A stretch of DNA of 32,649 bases from Acidobacteriota bacterium (lineage in GTDB: Bacteria > Acidobacteriota > Blastocatellia > Pyrinomonadales > Pyrinomonadaceae), in NCBI GenBank assembly GCA_019247455.1, contig JAFAOW010000012.1, positions 1-32,649 on the forward strand, read 5' to 3'. Shown here in pieces: positions 1 to 8,873 of the stretch (position 1 is its first letter; each line of letters starts with the position of its first letter). The notes beneath the pieces are model-generated. The model was not told where the DNA came from. It did no database searches and saw only the letters and a program-made list of their open reading frames with translations. The position numbers and the translations under genes are program-made.

Positions 1-10
1 CTTTTGTTCA

Positions 11-796
11 CTAATCATTGAACACGGTACCAGAATCGACCGCTTTCACGTTGGCGTACATGCGGAAACCGATCGCGATAAATACAGCGGCAAGCACGAT
101 CCAGACGACGACCCACACAAATGCCGGAATGCCAGTCGCGTTTGCCATGTTTGTCGCGTCATTCGAGATATCGGAACCGCCGATAGGCGAGTTAATCAAA
201 AGGACAGTTTTGAGATCTGACAGCGCATTTAGCAGGCACTGGACCGCAATAAAGCCCACGGCGAAATTCGCAACTCGAAGCGACGAAAACTTTGCGAGGG
301 CCATCAAGATCGCCGTAATGCCCACACCCGCAATGACGGTAAACGCCACGCTTGAAAATCCCACATCCAGCGAAAGGAAATTGAAAACCGGCATCACTAT
401 CGTGAAAACCAGCGTCATCACAGCGACGAGGGCTCCGCAGCCAAATAGGATGCGATGCGGCGACCAGTTCTTACGGATCATGAAAAGCAGGGCGACACCA
501 AAAAGTGTTGTGCCCAAATATCCCGCACTCGACGTAAAGATAGAACCGAGCAAGCTTGAAGATGCCGAATAAACCACCCCGCTGCCGTCCGAAGCGATCG
601 TCAGACTCTTTACCGCTCCTCCCGTCACAATGGCCACGATGGCATGACCAGATTCGTGAATGAATGTCACGAAAAGCCGTATCGGATACACCAAATATTC
701 CGCATACGGGACGAACCAGAGAGCGACTGTAAGCACGGTGGCACCGGCTAGAAGCATAACCTGCGGTTTCGCGTCCTCGGCAAGCTTGTATTTCAT
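11..796 (-). CDS. M50-family integral membrane zinc metallopeptidase
   Basis: The 261-residue protein is strongly hydrophobic, with about six membrane segments. It carries the zinc-protease motif HESGH at residues 47-51, at the end of a helix that starts near residue 35, as in site-2/M50B-type peptidases. Such enzymes cut substrates within or next to the membrane; the substrate here cannot be told. A Gly/Ser-rich stretch (residues 68-90) follows the motif. The ATG at 796 is preceded on the minus strand by AAGGAG with a 9-base spacer, so the start is secure. It follows moaC on the same strand after a 144-base gap, so it may have its own promoter. The stop TAG lies at 11-13, so the gene is complete. 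Family assignment is good; a role in sigma-factor or envelope signalling would be speculation. Confidence 0.8.
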   Translation of the reverse strand: MKYKLAEDAKPQVMLLAGATVLTVALWFVPYAEYLVYPIRLFVTFIHESGHAIVAIVTGGAVKSLTIASDGSGVVYSASSSLLGSIFTSSAGYLGTTLFGVALLFMIRKNWSPHRILFGCGALVAVMTLVFTIVMPVFNFLSLDVGFSSVAFTVIAGVGITAILMALAKFSSLRVANFAVGFIAVQCLLNALSDLKTVLLINSPIGGSDISNDATNMANATGIPAFVWVVVWIVLAAVFIAIGFRMYANVKAVDSGTVFND

Positions 797-940
797 ATCG
801 AAAAACTCCTTCCTACAGGCGAATACGTCTAGTTTAGCTCAAAGTTCGGCATCCGCAGAAGATTTAGCGACAGAACGCCGCTCATTGCCGATCAGATGGA
901 AGTTGGAGAAATCCCAAGCCGGCGGGCCTTAAGATACATC

Positions 941-1420
941 TCAGAGATGGGCCGAAGCCTTGTTGTAATCGCTCTTTCCGCCGGTTTTCGATTCGACACG
1001 AATATCCGTGATGGTGATATCACGCTGAACGGCCTTGAGCATATCGTAGATAGTCAACGCCGCTACCGACGCCGCCGTAAGAGCCTCCATTTCGACCCCC
1101 GTTTGCGCGTTCGTGATGGCTTCTGTCGTGATCCAAATACCAGCGTCGGTGATCTCAGCGGTGACATTCACTTTGGACAGGCTGATCTGATGACAGAGCG
1201 GAATGAGCTCAGCGGTCTTTTTCGCGGCCATAATACCGGCGATACGTGCGATCTCGAGCGGATCACCCTTTGGAGATTGTTTGGCTCGTAAAGTCTCTAG
1301 TGTTTGTTGAGAAAGAAGAACCTTTGCCGAGGCCACGGCCCGGCGGACCGTTACACCTTTGGCGGAGATGTCGACCATCCTGATCTTGCCAGCGGAGTCG
1401 AAGTGCGACAGTTCGGACAT
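941..1420 (-). CDS. moaC: Cyclic pyranopterin monophosphate synthase MoaC
   Basis: MoaC acts after the radical SAM enzyme MoaA, turning the 3',8-cyclo-GTP intermediate into cyclic pyranopterin monophosphate, the first stable intermediate of molybdenum cofactor synthesis in the cytoplasm. The protein shows the family landmarks: MVDIS near the N-terminus, AGIMAAKKTAELIPLCHQI in the middle, then TGVEMEALTAASVAALTIYD and a C-terminal KTGGKSDY. Its length of 159 residues is normal. I chose the ATG at 1420 (MSELSHFD) because the reading frame upstream reaches only a TTG at 1456 and family homology begins here; no strong ribosome site precedes it. It lies 68 bases downstream of moeA on the same strand, so the two are probably cotranscribed. 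moaA, moaD and moaE are not in the window. Confidence 0.95.
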   Translation of the reverse strand: MSELSHFDSAGKIRMVDISAKGVTVRRAVASAKVLLSQQTLETLRAKQSPKGDPLEIARIAGIMAAKKTAELIPLCHQISLSKVNVTAEITDAGIWITTEAITNAQTGVEMEALTAASVAALTIYDMLKAVQRDITITDIRVESKTGGKSDYNKASAHL

Positions 1421-1488
1421 ATGAGAATTATTCAACGTGATGACACTTCGGAGCAAAAGGTCAGCGGGGAATTAAGCTCGCACGAATG

Positions 1489-2676
1489 CTAAATGAACGC
1501 AATTTTTACGGCATCACCTGCCTGGTATGCTCTCCCGGCCGGAACGAAGATGAGAGCCTGGGTTCGCGAATATCCGATGAAATCAGATGAGCCGATCCAC
1601 TTGAGCGGAGTCGCAGAGATGTGACCGTCGGTTGTAGTTGCTAATGATGCAGGCAGGTAGGTGTCGCGTTCTTTTGCGCCCCGCGTAGCGTGCGTCAGCA
1701 AGGCGTGGCCGGTCTTCAGCTGCGCGTCAGCGGCGCCTTGCATCAGCGAGATCGCTGTCTTGACAAAGAGATGAAAGGTTACTGCCGATGAAACGGGATT
1801 GCCGGGAAGACCGAAGATCAGCATGTTGCCGAGGCGCGCAAAGACTGCCGGTTTGCCGGGTCTGAGGCGGACCTTTTCAAAGAATATCTCTGCTCCAAGT
1901 TCCCGAAGCGCGAGCTTTGTCAGATCGTATTTCCCAACAGAAACGCCGCCGGTGATGATCAAGACGTCAGTCTTCCGCGATCTGATCTTTGCCTTTAGCT
2001 CAGACAGATCGTCAGGGACCTGTTGGATGATCGTCGGAAGGGCCCCCGCCCTCCGGCAAAGAGCGTCGAGCATTACAGAGTTTGAATTGCGTATCTGGTC
2101 CCGACCGGGCCTTTTGCCGATGGCTACGATCTCACTCCCGGTTGACATGATCGCAACGCGTGGCTGTTTTGCGACCCGAACCTTTGAATAACCAAAGGCA
2201 GCCAGGACCGCGATATTCTCCGGCGTGATACGCGCGCCCATAGAGATCACCCGCCTGCCTGGCCTGACCTCGGCTCCCCGGCGGACGATGTTATTACCTT
2301 TCTTTACAGATCCGAAAATGGTGACAGTTTCCTCCGTGAAAGCGGTCAGCTCGACTTTTTGCACTGCGTCGGCTCCCCCTGGAACGGGAGCCCCGGTCAT
2401 GATCCGAACAGCCTGACCCCTTTTCAAACGATGGTGCCACCCGCGTCCGGCCGCGGATTCGCCGACGATGTTCAACGATACTGGGACGTGATCAGTATCG
2501 ACTGAAACTACCGCGAAGCCATCCATCTGTGATCGATCGAATGGGGGCAGGGCATCGTCGGAGACGATATTTTCGGCGAGGACGCGGCCGACAGATCTCT
2601 CGATGTCAACGCGTTCCGAAGCCAGCTGGACGGTTTGGCGGCGAATGATCGAAATGGCTTTGGAGATGGGGATCAT
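1489..2676 (-). CDS. moeA: Molybdopterin molybdenumtransferase MoeA
   Basis: MoeA inserts molybdate into adenylylated molybdopterin, the last step of making the basic molybdenum cofactor. The 395-residue length is typical. Recognisable elements are DRSQMDGFAV near residue 48, the RIMTGAPVPGGADAV region near 91-105, the MoCF/MogA-like domain with IITGGVSVGKYD, and GLPGNPVSSAVTF near the C-terminal third. The ATG at 2676 opens a 98-base region shared divergently with the acyl-CoA dehydrogenase gene, so the promoter of the moeA-moaC pair should lie there. Together with moaC this shows that the organism makes molybdenum cofactor, but no molybdoenzyme is encoded nearby to show its use. Confidence 0.95.
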   Translation of the reverse strand: MIPISKAISIIRRQTVQLASERVDIERSVGRVLAENIVSDDALPPFDRSQMDGFAVVSVDTDHVPVSLNIVGESAAGRGWHHRLKRGQAVRIMTGAPVPGGADAVQKVELTAFTEETVTIFGSVKKGNNIVRRGAEVRPGRRVISMGARITPENIAVLAAFGYSKVRVAKQPRVAIMSTGSEIVAIGKRPGRDQIRNSNSVMLDALCRRAGALPTIIQQVPDDLSELKAKIRSRKTDVLIITGGVSVGKYDLTKLALRELGAEIFFEKVRLRPGKPAVFARLGNMLIFGLPGNPVSSAVTFHLFVKTAISLMQGAADAQLKTGHALLTHATRGAKERDTYLPASLATTTDGHISATPLKWIGSSDFIGYSRTQALIFVPAGRAYQAGDAVKIAFI

Positions 2677-2774
2677 CGGAGTGGCGGACTGTGACTTCGT
2701 GGCGTAGAAGCGTTAATATCTATGCTTTGAATTCGCTCCCGAAATCTTAACATAGGCATTTTTTTTAGAACGAA

Positions 2775-3986
<1,212 letters not shown>

Positions 3987-4005
3987 GGGAATAATGACCT
4001 GAAGA

Positions 4006-4040
4006 AAAGGCCGTCTGCTGCGAGGCGGCCTTTCTTCTTA
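4006..4040. terminator. Bidirectional intrinsic terminator
   Basis: A 10-bp stem pairs AAAGGCCGTC (4006-4015) with GGCGGCCTTT (4024-4033) around an 8-base loop. TTCTTCTT follows on the plus strand, and a T-rich run follows when read on the minus strand. It sits between the convergent acyl-CoA dehydrogenase and lipoprotein genes and can serve both. Confidence 0.85.
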
Positions 4041-4056
4041 GTGGGTAAGATCAGTC

Positions 4057-4659
4057 TTACGACTTTTTGATCGAATTCAAGAACGCCACGATCTTGTCGC
4101 TGTTCTTCTCGAGCGAGTCCTGCTCCGCATATGCGACGACCAGGACCGGCTTCTTATCCGTCTTGATGAGCGTCATCGCCCAGTGAACCGGCTTTCCGTC
4201 TTCCTTGTCCTTACCAGTGCCGTTGTAGGCCAGGGCGTCAAAGCCGTTGATCTTTTTCTCAACGTCCTTGTCCTTGATCTGAACGTCCGTTATGTATTTA
4301 TCGATGTCCTTCGCGGCATCCTGACGAGCCTTGTCGTAATCGCCGTCGGCCGGGACCGAAAGGGATATCTCGACGCCGCCCTCCGGGGTCGTGACAAGGA
4401 TATCGTTCCCTTCTTTCTGGTGGGTGAAACCAGCAGGAACGGTCATCGTGACGCCACCTTCCTCAAGGTTGATGGTGTCGCCGCTGGCGGCAGGAGCCGC
4501 CGCCGTATTGGTTGCTGTATTTGACGAATTGCTGTTAGCGTTCGAGGCCGAGTTCGTCGTGTTCGCCGGCTTCGCGTTGTTCGCTGTGTTAGCTGCACCA
4601 CCGCAAGCCGCAAACGTAAGTGCGGCTGCGCAGAGTAAAAGAATTGTTCCGATCTTCAT
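4057..4659 (-). CDS. Secreted lipoprotein, possibly DcrB/PsbP-like
   Basis: The N-terminus is a lipoprotein signal: a positively charged start, a hydrophobic stretch, then FAAC with the lipidated cysteine at residue 19. A low-complexity linker rich in Asn, Ala, Thr and Ser covers roughly residues 20-60. The remaining ~140 residues form a globular domain with EGGVTMTVPAGF early, a central paired Asp/Lys-rich helix region, then a strand region with WAMTLIK and a C-terminal helix ending NSIKKS. The pattern recalls DcrB/PsbP-like domains, but that is a fold impression, not an identification. An AGGAGAACT ribosome site directly precedes the ATG. The next gene upstream on the same strand is also a lipoprotein with a similar linker. 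Function unknown; location probably the periplasmic face of a membrane. Confidence 0.75.
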   Translation of the reverse strand: MKIGTILLLCAAALTFAACGGAANTANNAKPANTTNSASNANSNSSNTATNTAAAPAASGDTINLEEGGVTMTVPAGFTHQKEGNDILVTTPEGGVEISLSVPADGDYDKARQDAAKDIDKYITDVQIKDKDVEKKINGFDALAYNGTGKDKEDGKPVHWAMTLIKTDKKPVLVVAYAEQDSLEKNSDKIVAFLNSIKKS

Positions 4660-4771
4660 AGTTCTCCTTCCTAATTTACAAATTAAATGCCGCGCTCAAA
4701 GAACGCGATTGGGAGCCTTGGCGGACCGGATCCTGACGGAAGCGGCCAGCGTTTACTACGCAACGCAGCTA

Positions 4772-5335
4772 TTACTTCTTTTCTGCGGTATTTCCCGTAG
4801 TCGGATTGCCTGAGGTTTTGGTGACCGCGGTCGGGAACTTGTTTGTTACCTTCCACTCTCCATTCTCTTTGACAAATATTATCCTTGTTCCCCAATTGGG
4901 GATACTCTTGGTTCGTACCTCGGCCACGGCTGAGTCTCCGGTGATCACTTCGTTGCGGACCTCGCAAAGGTCGGATGTCACCTGTTCATCCTCGAAATAT
5001 TTGACCAGTGTCGGAGGCTTCAGCCCCTGGGTCTTGATCTCGTTTTCTACAAACTTGACGGTATCGGATGAAAAGACCTTTCTAAGGCCCGCCTCGTCCT
5101 TCTTCTCCATTGCCTGGCAGAAGGCCTTGTAGACCGGCGTGAGGGTAGGTGCATTATTCGTCGTCTGCTCCGGCGTTGGTGTCCGTGGCGTCAGCGTGTC
5201 ACTACCGCTATTGCCGTTACCCGGCCCGGAGTTATTTGAGCCGCTGCTGTTAGTGTTCGTCGGACCGCCGCCGCAAGCCACCGTGAGCAGCATCACTGGC
5301 AGAAAACACAACAGTATCAGAGTATTGGATCGCAT
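4772..5335 (-). CDS. Secreted lipoprotein with possible NTF2/SnoaL-like domain
   Basis: The 187-residue product begins with a lipoprotein signal; LTVAC places the lipidated cysteine at residue 21. A Gly/Asn/Ser then Thr/Pro-rich linker runs to about residue 68. The folded part starts with a helix (VYKAFCQAMEKKDEAGLRKV), followed by a region ending in strands such as TRIIFVKENGEWKVTNKF. This helix-then-sheet order with a terminal 'ENGEWKV' strand is common in NTF2-like/DUF4878-like proteins; the call is tentative. A GAGGAG ribosome site precedes the ATG. It is separated by about 110 bases from the next lipoprotein on the same strand, and its start faces the CYTH-like gene across only 52 bases. 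Confidence 0.7.
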   Translation of the reverse strand: MRSNTLILLCFLPVMLLTVACGGGPTNTNSSGSNNSGPGNGNSGSDTLTPRTPTPEQTTNNAPTLTPVYKAFCQAMEKKDEAGLRKVFSSDTVKFVENEIKTQGLKPPTLVKYFEDEQVTSDLCEVRNEVITGDSAVAEVRTKSIPNWGTRIIFVKENGEWKVTNKFPTAVTKTSGNPTTGNTAEKK

Positions 5336-5387
5336 ATAATGCCGCTCCTCACATAAGCGAATTCAAGAGTATAATCAATAATCCGCG

Positions 5388-5948
5388 ATGAACAAAACCG
5401 CCAACACCGAGCTATTTCGACTATTTCTGATCGAAAAGCTGCCGGAGCCGCTCGAACCGAAAAGCCGACATTTGCAAGTATTCGATAACTACGTTGAGGG
5501 TACCCGAATGAGGATCAGACAGGTCCGCGATCCATATTCAAACATCTGGACGAGAATTCTTCAGCAGCGGTTTACGCTGATCGAGGGAGACCAAACTTTG
5601 ACGAAAATGGCTGAGATCCATTTGAATGACGCCGAATATGCCGCTCTTGCACATCTAGAGGGCCGCGAGATCAGAAAGAACCGGTACTTTCACGAGTTCG
5701 ACCGCATGGCGTTTGTTTTTGATGTGTACCTTGGCGAATTGTGGGGCCTGAATACCGCTCATGTGGAATTTCAAAACCGCAATGAAATGGACGCGTTCAT
5801 GCCACCACCTTTTGCGATCTTCGAAGTAACGGATGATGTTTTCTTTACAGGCGCAAGCCTCGTCGAGAAGAACTTTGCCGACGTACAAGCCGAGGTGGCG
5901 AGACTTGGACATACTGCCCCCGCGGTTTCGGAAATACCCGATGAATGA
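5388..5948 (+). CDS. CYTH-domain (triphosphate tunnel) family protein
   Basis: The 186-residue protein resembles CYTH/triphosphate tunnel metalloenzymes, which bind polyphosphate, triphosphate or nucleotide triphosphate inside a beta-barrel. What I see is the family layout: an opening strand LFRLFLIEKLPEPL, an RIRQV strand (near residues 42-46), an E-x-H strand after KMAE, a helix NDAEYAAL, a basic strand IRKNRYFHEFD, then FVFDVYLGELWGL and a VEFQN strand near the end. The usual N-terminal ExExK is not intact, and several acidic residues are hard to place, so it may be diverged or inactive. It sits alone on the plus strand, with a divergent lipoprotein upstream and a convergent transglycosylase-like gene downstream. 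Substrate and role are unknown. Confidence 0.6.
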   Translation: MNKTANTELFRLFLIEKLPEPLEPKSRHLQVFDNYVEGTRMRIRQVRDPYSNIWTRILQQRFTLIEGDQTLTKMAEIHLNDAEYAALAHLEGREIRKNRYFHEFDRMAFVFDVYLGELWGLNTAHVEFQNRNEMDAFMPPPFAIFEVTDDVFFTGASLVEKNFADVQAEVARLGHTAPAVSEIPDE

Positions 5949-6080
5949 GCGCGGCGTCTTTACTTTTCTGCAAACGGCCGTCTAGCCTGGACTGCGCGGC
6001 CCGCAGGAACGCTGACTCAATGTCCTCTCCGGCCGCTGTCCAGGTGCCGCCCTAACTAACCTGCGACAGAACGCAAGCTC

Positions 6081-7325
6081 TTACTTATCTCTCGGAATGA
6101 TGCGAACGTCCGCATCCAGCGCCGAATAGACCTGGAGATACATCTTCGTCTCATTCGGGATCAGACCCGTCCAGTTCGAACCCGCCCGGTTGATGTAGCC
6201 CGATATCTTGGCCGGGTTCGAGTTGTAACCCACGGCCATTAGCTGGTCCTGGGTGGCGGTACCGTTTGAGAATGCCGCGGACACGGTGGGGCTCGCCAGC
6301 AGATCGTTCCACGTCATTTGCATGTAAAGGAGCATCGCTTCGCTCGCGTTGACATGATTGCGCATTCCTTCAACAAAATCAGGCATGAGCCCAGCGTTCG
6401 GAAAGTGCTCGCGCACCATCCGATATGTCGATGGGATCATCTGGACCATTCCGCCCGCGCCGGCGGTGCTTACCGAATAACGAAAAGTCTGGCCTTCGTT
6501 GAGTGCATAAAGCGTATAGACGTCGTTGAAGATATTTGCGTGTGGTTCGGTGCGAAATCTCGTTTGATCGACGTGCTCGACAGCAGCGAGATGCTCGGCT
6601 ATATCTGCTACCTTTGGCTGGATCGGATAGCCCTTAGCACGCAGATTTTCCCGGGCGATGTCGATAACGTTGCGCACATAGAGCCTTCCTGCCCCAACAA
6701 CCTCCGGAGTGATGATCCCGGGATGCGTTGAAATGTAATATGCCGCCTCGACGTATTTGCCATTCCTCTCTACCGGATATTGAATGATAAGCGGTAGCTG
6801 CGGCTCGCCCTTTTCATTGAGAATGACCACCGGAGTGTTTACGCCATTCGCTCGCACCGTCATGGTCGTCATCGGGCGTCCTCCCGACGAAAGGGCGGCC
6901 GTTTGAACCGCCGGGGTCAAAAACGCGTCCTTGGTGACCGTTATGTAGTCGATCTTTTTCTCTTTTGGGTCGTAATACGCGATCCGAACAAGCGTCGATG
7001 GCACCGTCGGATCGACGAGAGCTGTCGTGACAGGCTTTGTTTGAAGCTCGCGTTTCGCCTCGGCGATCTTCGCCTTAAGGTCCTTGAAACTGAGGCCTTT
7101 ATAATTCAAATTGCTCGCCTGTGATGGAGCGGCCGGTGTCCCTGTAACCGGCACAGATCTAGACGGCTGCTGAATGATCACCGGCGGAGGCGTGGGAGCT
7201 GGCGTCGCCTGCGTTATGACCCGCATTGGCGGGATATTACTCGTAACCACTACGCGTGAGTCCTGAGCGGACGCTGCACTCGCCAGTACAACGATCGATA
7301 GGCCGAAGGCAAAGTTTTTGATCAT
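6081..7325 (-). CDS. Secreted lytic-transglycosylase-like (SLT-fold) protein
   Basis: The 414-residue protein has a classical signal peptide with cleavage expected after ASA at residue 20. A Pro/Thr/Ala-rich linker follows (about 25-70), then a domain of unknown type (75-215). A C-terminal region contains a recognisable soluble lytic transglycosylase core: ALNEGQTFRY with a candidate catalytic Glu277, then STAGAGGMVQMIPSTYRMV (about 286-304), matching the family's 'S-x-x-GA-x-GLMQ-x-MP-x-T' pattern. Those enzymes cut peptidoglycan glycan strands in the periplasm. The usual 'ES' after the catalytic Glu is replaced by 'EG', so activity is uncertain. The promoter region is shared divergently with glmM, itself a cell-wall precursor gene. 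A perfect TTGACA lies on the minus strand at 7416-7411, though I could not place a matching -10. Confidence 0.7.
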   Translation of the reverse strand: MIKNFAFGLSIVVLASAASAQDSRVVVTSNIPPMRVITQATPAPTPPPVIIQQPSRSVPVTGTPAAPSQASNLNYKGLSFKDLKAKIAEAKRELQTKPVTTALVDPTVPSTLVRIAYYDPKEKKIDYITVTKDAFLTPAVQTAALSSGGRPMTTMTVRANGVNTPVVILNEKGEPQLPLIIQYPVERNGKYVEAAYYISTHPGIITPEVVGAGRLYVRNVIDIARENLRAKGYPIQPKVADIAEHLAAVEHVDQTRFRTEPHANIFNDVYTLYALNEGQTFRYSVSTAGAGGMVQMIPSTYRMVREHFPNAGLMPDFVEGMRNHVNASEAMLLYMQMTWNDLLASPTVSAAFSNGTATQDQLMAVGYNSNPAKISGYINRAGSNWTGLIPNETKMYLQVYSALDADVRIIPRDK

Positions 7326-7461
7326 ATTATTGCCGGAAGAGTCTGGTCGGAACGTCTTGCCACACTTGCGGGGCCGCAGTCCTATAAGATTCGCCCAACA
7401 CCGCTAATGTTGTCAACCGAATTTATTGCACTCACAAATAATATTTATGGATTTTGACCCT

Positions 7462-7490
7462 TTGTTAAGCTGTGCGGCGTGCGGTATAAA
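7462..7490 (+). promoter_or_regulatory. Sigma70-like promoter of glmM
   Basis: TTGTTA (7462-7467) and TATAAA (7485-7490) are separated by exactly 17 bases. They lie 37 bases ahead of the glmM ATG, in the 201-base region between the divergent transglycosylase-like gene and glmM. Confidence 0.6.
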
Positions 7491-7526
7491 TTAGCTTCCC
7501 GCTAGTCGATCTCGGCGGTTCTCTTT

Positions 7527-8873
7527 ATGAAAAGACTTTTTGGCACGGATGGGATTCGCGGCATCGCGGGAGAATTTCCGCTCGATAAAGCCACAGTTCG
7601 AACGATCGGAAACTCTTTGTCCAATTACTTCCGCGAAGAGTTGAGCCGAGACCCGCGCTTTGTTACGGGCCGCGACACACGCGAGTCAGGGGGCTGGATC
7701 GAAGCTGAGATCCACTCTGGAATTCACGAGGGGGGCGGTGAAGTTGAATCGGCCGGGATAATTACGACACCTGGGGTCGCTTACGTTACAAATGCGTTCC
7801 GGTTTGACGCCGGAATTGTTATCAGTGCGTCCCATAACCCATTTGAAGACAACGGAATAAAGATATTTTCGCCCTCAGGTAAGAAGATCAGCAGTGATAT
7901 CGAAAGGCAGATCGAGGCGGATATCTACGCCGCCCAGGGCTCTGCGATCCCGGTCGGTAGCAGAAAGGCCGACTCGGCAAGTGCTAACCAATTCCGTGCG
8001 GCATATCTCGATCATCTGGCGGAGAAGGTAGGGGGACTCGATCTTTCGCACCGGAAGATCGTACTCGATTGTGCCAACGGAGCGGCCTCGGATCTTGCCC
8101 CGGAGCTTTTCAAGCGTTTGGGTGCGAACGTGACAGCGATCAATTGCTCGCCAGACGGACGCAACATAAACCTCAATTGCGGATCTTTACATCTCGACGG
8201 ATTGCAGCGGCGTGTGATCGAGGAGAAGGCAGATGCGGGCATTGCCTTCGACGGGGATGCGGACCGGGCGCTTTTTGTGAACGAAAAAGGGGAAGTTGTC
8301 GACGGCGACGCCACGCTATGGGTGATGGCACGCTACCTGAAAGATCATGGCAAGCTTGCCAACTCGACCGTAGTCTCGACCGTGATGAGCAACATCGGCC
8401 TCGAACTCGCTCTTAAAGGTGAAGGGATCGAACTCAACCGCGCGCAGGTCGGCGACAAGTATGTTCTGGATGAACTCCTCGCGAATGGATCAGAGATCGG
8501 CGGCGAGCAATCGGGCCACATTATCTTCCCGGAGATCAGCCTGGTCGGCGACGGTATGATGACCGCTCTCTTGCTGCTTAGAGCAATCGTAGAGCGAGGG
8601 GTAAGCGTCTCCGAGGCAACGACAGGATTTAGCCGATATCCGCAAGTTCTTGTAAACGTTAAGGTTAAGGAAAAACGTCCATTCGCCGAGATCCCTGCGA
8701 TCGCAGAGGCGGCTCGCGAGCTTGAGACACGCCTCGCCGGGAGCGGCCGCCTACTGCTTCGGTATTCCGGCACCGAAAATCTTGCTCGGGTAATGATAGA
8801 AGGTAAGGACCAGGCACAGATCGAATCGCAGGCGCTGGGCCTTGCGTCCGTGATAGAGGCGTCCCTTGGATAA
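7527..8873 (+). CDS. glmM: Phosphoglucosamine mutase GlmM
   Basis: GlmM converts glucosamine-6-phosphate to glucosamine-1-phosphate, feeding UDP-GlcNAc synthesis for peptidoglycan and lipopolysaccharide. The 448-residue length is typical. It begins with RLFGTDGIRG. The phosphorylated serine sits in ISASHNP at residue 102, the same position as in the E. coli enzyme. The metal-binding loop DGDADR has aspartates at 242, 244 and 246, and the phosphate-binding RYSGTE is near the C-terminus. All key residues are present, so it should be active. A good promoter lies just upstream. Its last 8 bases overlap the start of aroB, so the two are translationally coupled. Confidence 0.96.
   Translation: MKRLFGTDGIRGIAGEFPLDKATVRTIGNSLSNYFREELSRDPRFVTGRDTRESGGWIEAEIHSGIHEGGGEVESAGIITTPGVAYVTNAFRFDAGIVISASHNPFEDNGIKIFSPSGKKISSDIERQIEADIYAAQGSAIPVGSRKADSASANQFRAAYLDHLAEKVGGLDLSHRKIVLDCANGAASDLAPELFKRLGANVTAINCSPDGRNINLNCGSLHLDGLQRRVIEEKADAGIAFDGDADRALFVNEKGEVVDGDATLWVMARYLKDHGKLANSTVVSTVMSNIGLELALKGEGIELNRAQVGDKYVLDELLANGSEIGGEQSGHIIFPEISLVGDGMMTALLLLRAIVERGVSVSEATTGFSRYPQVLVNVKVKEKRPFAEIPAIAEAARELETRLAGSGRLLLRYSGTENLARVMIEGKDQAQIESQALGLASVIEASLG

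Noticed and set aside
4066-4813. Plus-strand frames opposite the lipoprotein gene
   Set aside because: They are antisense shadows of a gene with signal peptide, ribosome site and domain structure.
5949-6080. Terminator between the CYTH-like and transglycosylase-like genes
   Set aside because: Only a 5-bp CTGCG/CGCAG hairpin without a T-run was found.
8345-8773. Minus-strand frame of 142 codons inside glmM
   Set aside because: Antisense to conserved GlmM motifs, with no recognisable features; typical of GC-rich coding DNA.
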